Made by a program: the position numbers and the translations under genes. Of a stretch of 6,830 nucleotides of DNA, positions 4,772-6,830 are shown in pieces. The stretch spans positions 1 through 6,830 of the forward strand of contig JAPUFZ010000278.1 in the NCBI GenBank assembly GCA_027293245.1, written 5' to 3'. Positions within the stretch are counted from its first letter, which is position 1, and each line of letters begins with the position of its first letter. The notes beneath the pieces were generated by a model. It was given only the letters and a program-made list of their open reading frames with translations. It was not told the origin of the DNA and searched no databases. This DNA comes from Gammaproteobacteria bacterium (GTDB lineage Bacteria > Pseudomonadota > Gammaproteobacteria > GCA-001735895).

Positions 4772-6670
4772 ATGACAGTAGCAGCCAATGCGGAGACTCG
4801 AGGCTTCGAAACAGAGGTTAACCAGTTGCTGGATCTAATGATCCACTCACTGTATTCCAATAAAGACATTTTCATGCGTGAGTTAATTTCCAATGCTTCC
4901 GATGCCTGTGACAAATTGCGTTTTACCGCAATTTCAGATGCCGGTCTTTATGAAGAAGATATTGAATTAAAGGTCAAGATTAGCTTCGACAAGGAAGCGC
5001 GAACTATTACGATTAGCGACAATGGCATCGGCATGACACGCGAAGAAGTTATCGACCAAATCGGTACGATTGCAAAATCAGGAACTCAATCCTTTCTTGA
5101 CTCAATTACCGGAGATCAGAAAAAAGATGCCCATTTAATCGGCCAGTTTGGTGTTGGTTTCTACTCATCATTTATCGTCTCCGAAAAAGTCACCCTGCGA
5201 TCTCGCAAAGCCGGTGAGGCAGTCGAAAATGGTGTCGAGTGGATATCCAGGGGTAAAGGTGAATATGAAATCCGATCGATCGAAAAGGCCGGGCGCGGAA
5301 CCGAGATCACGCTGGAACTCCACGAGGGTGAAGATGAATTTCTGAACGAATGGAAACTACGTTCATTGATCACTTCCTATTCAGACCATATTGATTTTCC
5401 AGTCGTGATGGATAAAACCCGGGAGCCGGAAGAGGAAGGTGGTGAAACGGTTATCGAAGAGGAAACTGTTAATCAGGCCTCAGCATTGTGGACGCGCTCC
5501 AGGTCGGACATCAAGGATGACGAATACAGGGAATTTTACAAGCATGTAGCGCATGACTACGAAGACCCGATTAGCTGGAGCCACAATCGAGTCGAAGGAA
5601 CCAATGAATATACTTCATTATTGTACATTCCAGCGCGTGCGCCATTTGATCTCTACGATCGTGATTCCCGCCATGGCATCAAACTTTATGTCCGGCGCGT
5701 GTTCATTTTGGAAGACGCAGAGCAACTAATGCCCAGATATCTGCGATTTGTACGCGGACTGATCGATTCTAACGATCTACCCCTGAACGTTTCCCGAGAG
5801 ACCCTGCAGGGCAGCAAGGTGATTGACAGTATTCGCAATGGTTCAGTCAAGAAAGTGCTGAGTATGCTGGAAAAAATTGCCAAAAACGATCCTGAAAAAT
5901 ATCAAAAATTCTGGAAAGAGTTCGGCAAAGTACTCAAAGAAGGTCCCGCTGAAGACTTCGCCAACAAAGAGAAAATCGCCAAATTATTGCGCTTCTCGAC
6001 AACGCATAGCGGTGACGAAGAGCAAGCCGTGACATTTGACGACTATGTATCACGTATGCAGGATGGCCAGGACAAGATTTACTATATCGCCGCTGACTCA
6101 CACGCTGCCGCCAGGAATAGCCCCAATCTGGAGATATTCAAAAAGAAAGGTATTGAAGTCCTGTTGTTGTCTGATCGTGTTGACGAATGGCTGACTTCGC
6201 ATTTAGCCGAATACGATGGCAAGAAATTACAGTCGGTAGCAAAAGGTGAACTCGATCTGGGCGCAGACGAAGCCTCCGAAAAAGAACTCGAAGAAAAAGC
6301 CAAATCTTCGGAGAAACTGATAAAACGGATGAAAAAGGCGCTCGGCGATAAGGTAGAAGACGTCCGCGTAACCAATCGCTTAACCGATTCTCCGGCCTGC
6401 ATCGTGCTTAACGAACAGGATATGGCGATGCATATGCAGCGCCTTTTCAAAGAAGCGGGTCATGAGATGCCGATTTCCAGACCAGTACTGGAAATCAATC
6501 CGGATCATCCCATCGTTAAAAAGCTGAACGCGGAGAAATCGAAGAAGAAGTTTGATGACTGGTCTAGTATATTGTTTGATCAAGCGATTCTGGCAGAGGG
6601 TGGACAACTAGAAGACCCGGCCGACTTCGTTGCCAAACTCAACAAAATGCTGGTGTCAATTGCCAAATAA
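4772..6670 (+). CDS. htpG: Molecular chaperone HtpG (bacterial Hsp90)
   Basis: A 632-residue protein (E. coli 624), complete. HtpG is a cytosolic homodimeric ATP-dependent chaperone that remodels late folding intermediates together with the DnaK system. The N-terminal GHKL ATPase domain (about 1-225) has [15 protein letters not shown] (36-50; catalytic Glu37, Asn41), SDNGIGM (82-88; nucleotide-binding Asp83), the lid region [11 protein letters not shown] (98-108) and GQFGVGFYS (124-132). The middle domain (about 235-510) has [19 protein letters not shown] and the catalytic-loop Arg342 in [11 protein letters not shown] (336-346). The C-terminal dimerisation domain has TDSPACIV (538-545) and [13 protein letters not shown] (573-585). 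There is no C-terminal MEEVD, as expected for bacterial Hsp90. ATG 4772 is preceded by GGAGAG (4758-4763) and gives the family start [20 protein letters not shown] within a few residues. Expression is predicted from the sigma32 promoter at 4701-4729. The PilZ gene overlaps its last codons. Confidence 0.98.
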   Translation: MTVAANAETRGFETEVNQLLDLMIHSLYSNKDIFMRELISNASDACDKLRFTAISDAGLYEEDIELKVKISFDKEARTITISDNGIGMTREEVIDQIGTIAKSGTQSFLDSITGDQKKDAHLIGQFGVGFYSSFIVSEKVTLRSRKAGEAVENGVEWISRGKGEYEIRSIEKAGRGTEITLELHEGEDEFLNEWKLRSLITSYSDHIDFPVVMDKTREPEEEGGETVIEEETVNQASALWTRSRSDIKDDEYREFYKHVAHDYEDPISWSHNRVEGTNEYTSLLYIPARAPFDLYDRDSRHGIKLYVRRVFILEDAEQLMPRYLRFVRGLIDSNDLPLNVSRETLQGSKVIDSIRNGSVKKVLSMLEKIAKNDPEKYQKFWKEFGKVLKEGPAEDFANKEKIAKLLRFSTTHSGDEEQAVTFDDYVSRMQDGQDKIYYIAADSHAAARNSPNLEIFKKKGIEVLLLSDRVDEWLTSHLAEYDGKKLQSVAKGELDLGADEASEKELEEKAKSSEKLIKRMKKALGDKVEDVRVTNRLTDSPACIVLNEQDMAMHMQRLFKEAGHEMPISRPVLEINPDHPIVKKLNAEKSKKKFDDWSSILFDQAILAEGGQLEDPADFVAKLNKMLVSIAK

Positions 6671-6830
6671 AATCAGGGTTCGAAAATATATTCGTCATCC
6701 AGCCGATGTACCGATAAAGGTATCATTAGAGCTGGTTGGGGACGATACTGATGATTCGGCTGATGAAACCCTGACTAATCTGAGCCTCGGCGGTCTTTCT
6801 TTTATTTCCGGAAAACCGCTTGAGATTCTG
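6660..6830 (+). CDS. PilZ-domain protein, N-terminal part (partial)
   Basis: An open frame runs off the right edge. Its first 57 codons from TTG 6660 carry both halves of the PilZ c-di-GMP-binding signature: RKYIR (RxxxR, residues 8-12) and NLSLGG (D/N-x-S-x-x-G, residues 40-45), separated by a beta-rich stretch ([11 protein letters not shown]) and an acidic loop (DDTDDSADE). PilZ proteins bind cyclic di-GMP and change motility, surface or polymer output; some lack binding. The frame has no ATG and is closed upstream by TAG 6609-6611. TTG 6660 is therefore the best start, with TTG 6630 the alternative; there is no convincing Shine-Dalgarno. It overlaps the htpG stop by 11 bases with no terminator between, so co-transcription and translational coupling are likely. 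Any additional domains lie outside the window. Confidence 0.8.
   Translation, partial: MPNKIRVRKYIRHPADVPIKVSLELVGDDTDDSADETLTNLSLGGLSFISGKPLEIL

Noticed and set aside
1..6830. CRISPR arrays, tRNA or rRNA genes, insertion sequences, phage or defence genes
   Set aside because: No regularly spaced repeats, cloverleaf-like sequence, transposase or recombinase motif was seen on either strand; the window is mostly conserved housekeeping sequence.

Overview
The window carries ordinary gammaproteobacterial chromosome. The gene order ffh - rpsP - rimM - trmD - rplS is the one found in E. coli and its relatives, and the proteins can be aligned by eye to their E. coli counterparts over their full length (S16 82 aa, RimM 169, TrmD 244, L19 114). 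No species can be named. Moderate GC, frequent TTG/ATT-type codons and a PilZ protein suggest a free-living or environmental gammaproteobacterium, but that is inference.

Layout. Positions 1-142 hold the 3' end of ffh (SRP GTPase, methionine-rich tail). Positions 143-586 are a long non-coding spacer: its first 300 bases are GC-rich, full of short hairpins and closed by a long imperfect inverted repeat, and its end holds a good sigma70-type promoter and a leader hairpin. The trmD operon follows (rpsP, rimM, trmD, rplS; 587-2516) and ends at a strong intrinsic terminator (2548-2582). Next is a 585-aa secreted, helical-repeat (TPR-like) protein of unknown function (2592-4349). The 422-base gap at 4350-4771 holds a GC-rich inverted repeat, a reverse-strand relic of the C-terminus of a cysteine synthase gene, and a near-consensus sigma32 heat-shock promoter. 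That promoter faces htpG (4772-6670), the bacterial Hsp90. A PilZ-domain gene begins inside the last codons of htpG and runs off the end of the window.

How the genes work together. rpsP/rimM/trmD/rplS joins two ribosomal proteins, a 16S maturation factor that binds the 30S subunit, and the tRNA m1G37 methyltransferase. Shine-Dalgarno strength is high for the two ribosomal proteins and low for the two low-abundance factors, which matches the unequal expression known for this operon in E. coli. htpG appears to be under heat-shock control, and the PilZ gene may share its transcript, which would place a possible c-di-GMP-binding protein in the heat-shock regulon.

No previously undescribed multi-gene system is evident. 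The points of real interest are the structured ffh-rpsP spacer, the decayed cysteine synthase gene beside the htpG promoter, the htpG-pilZ overlap and the unassigned secreted repeat protein.
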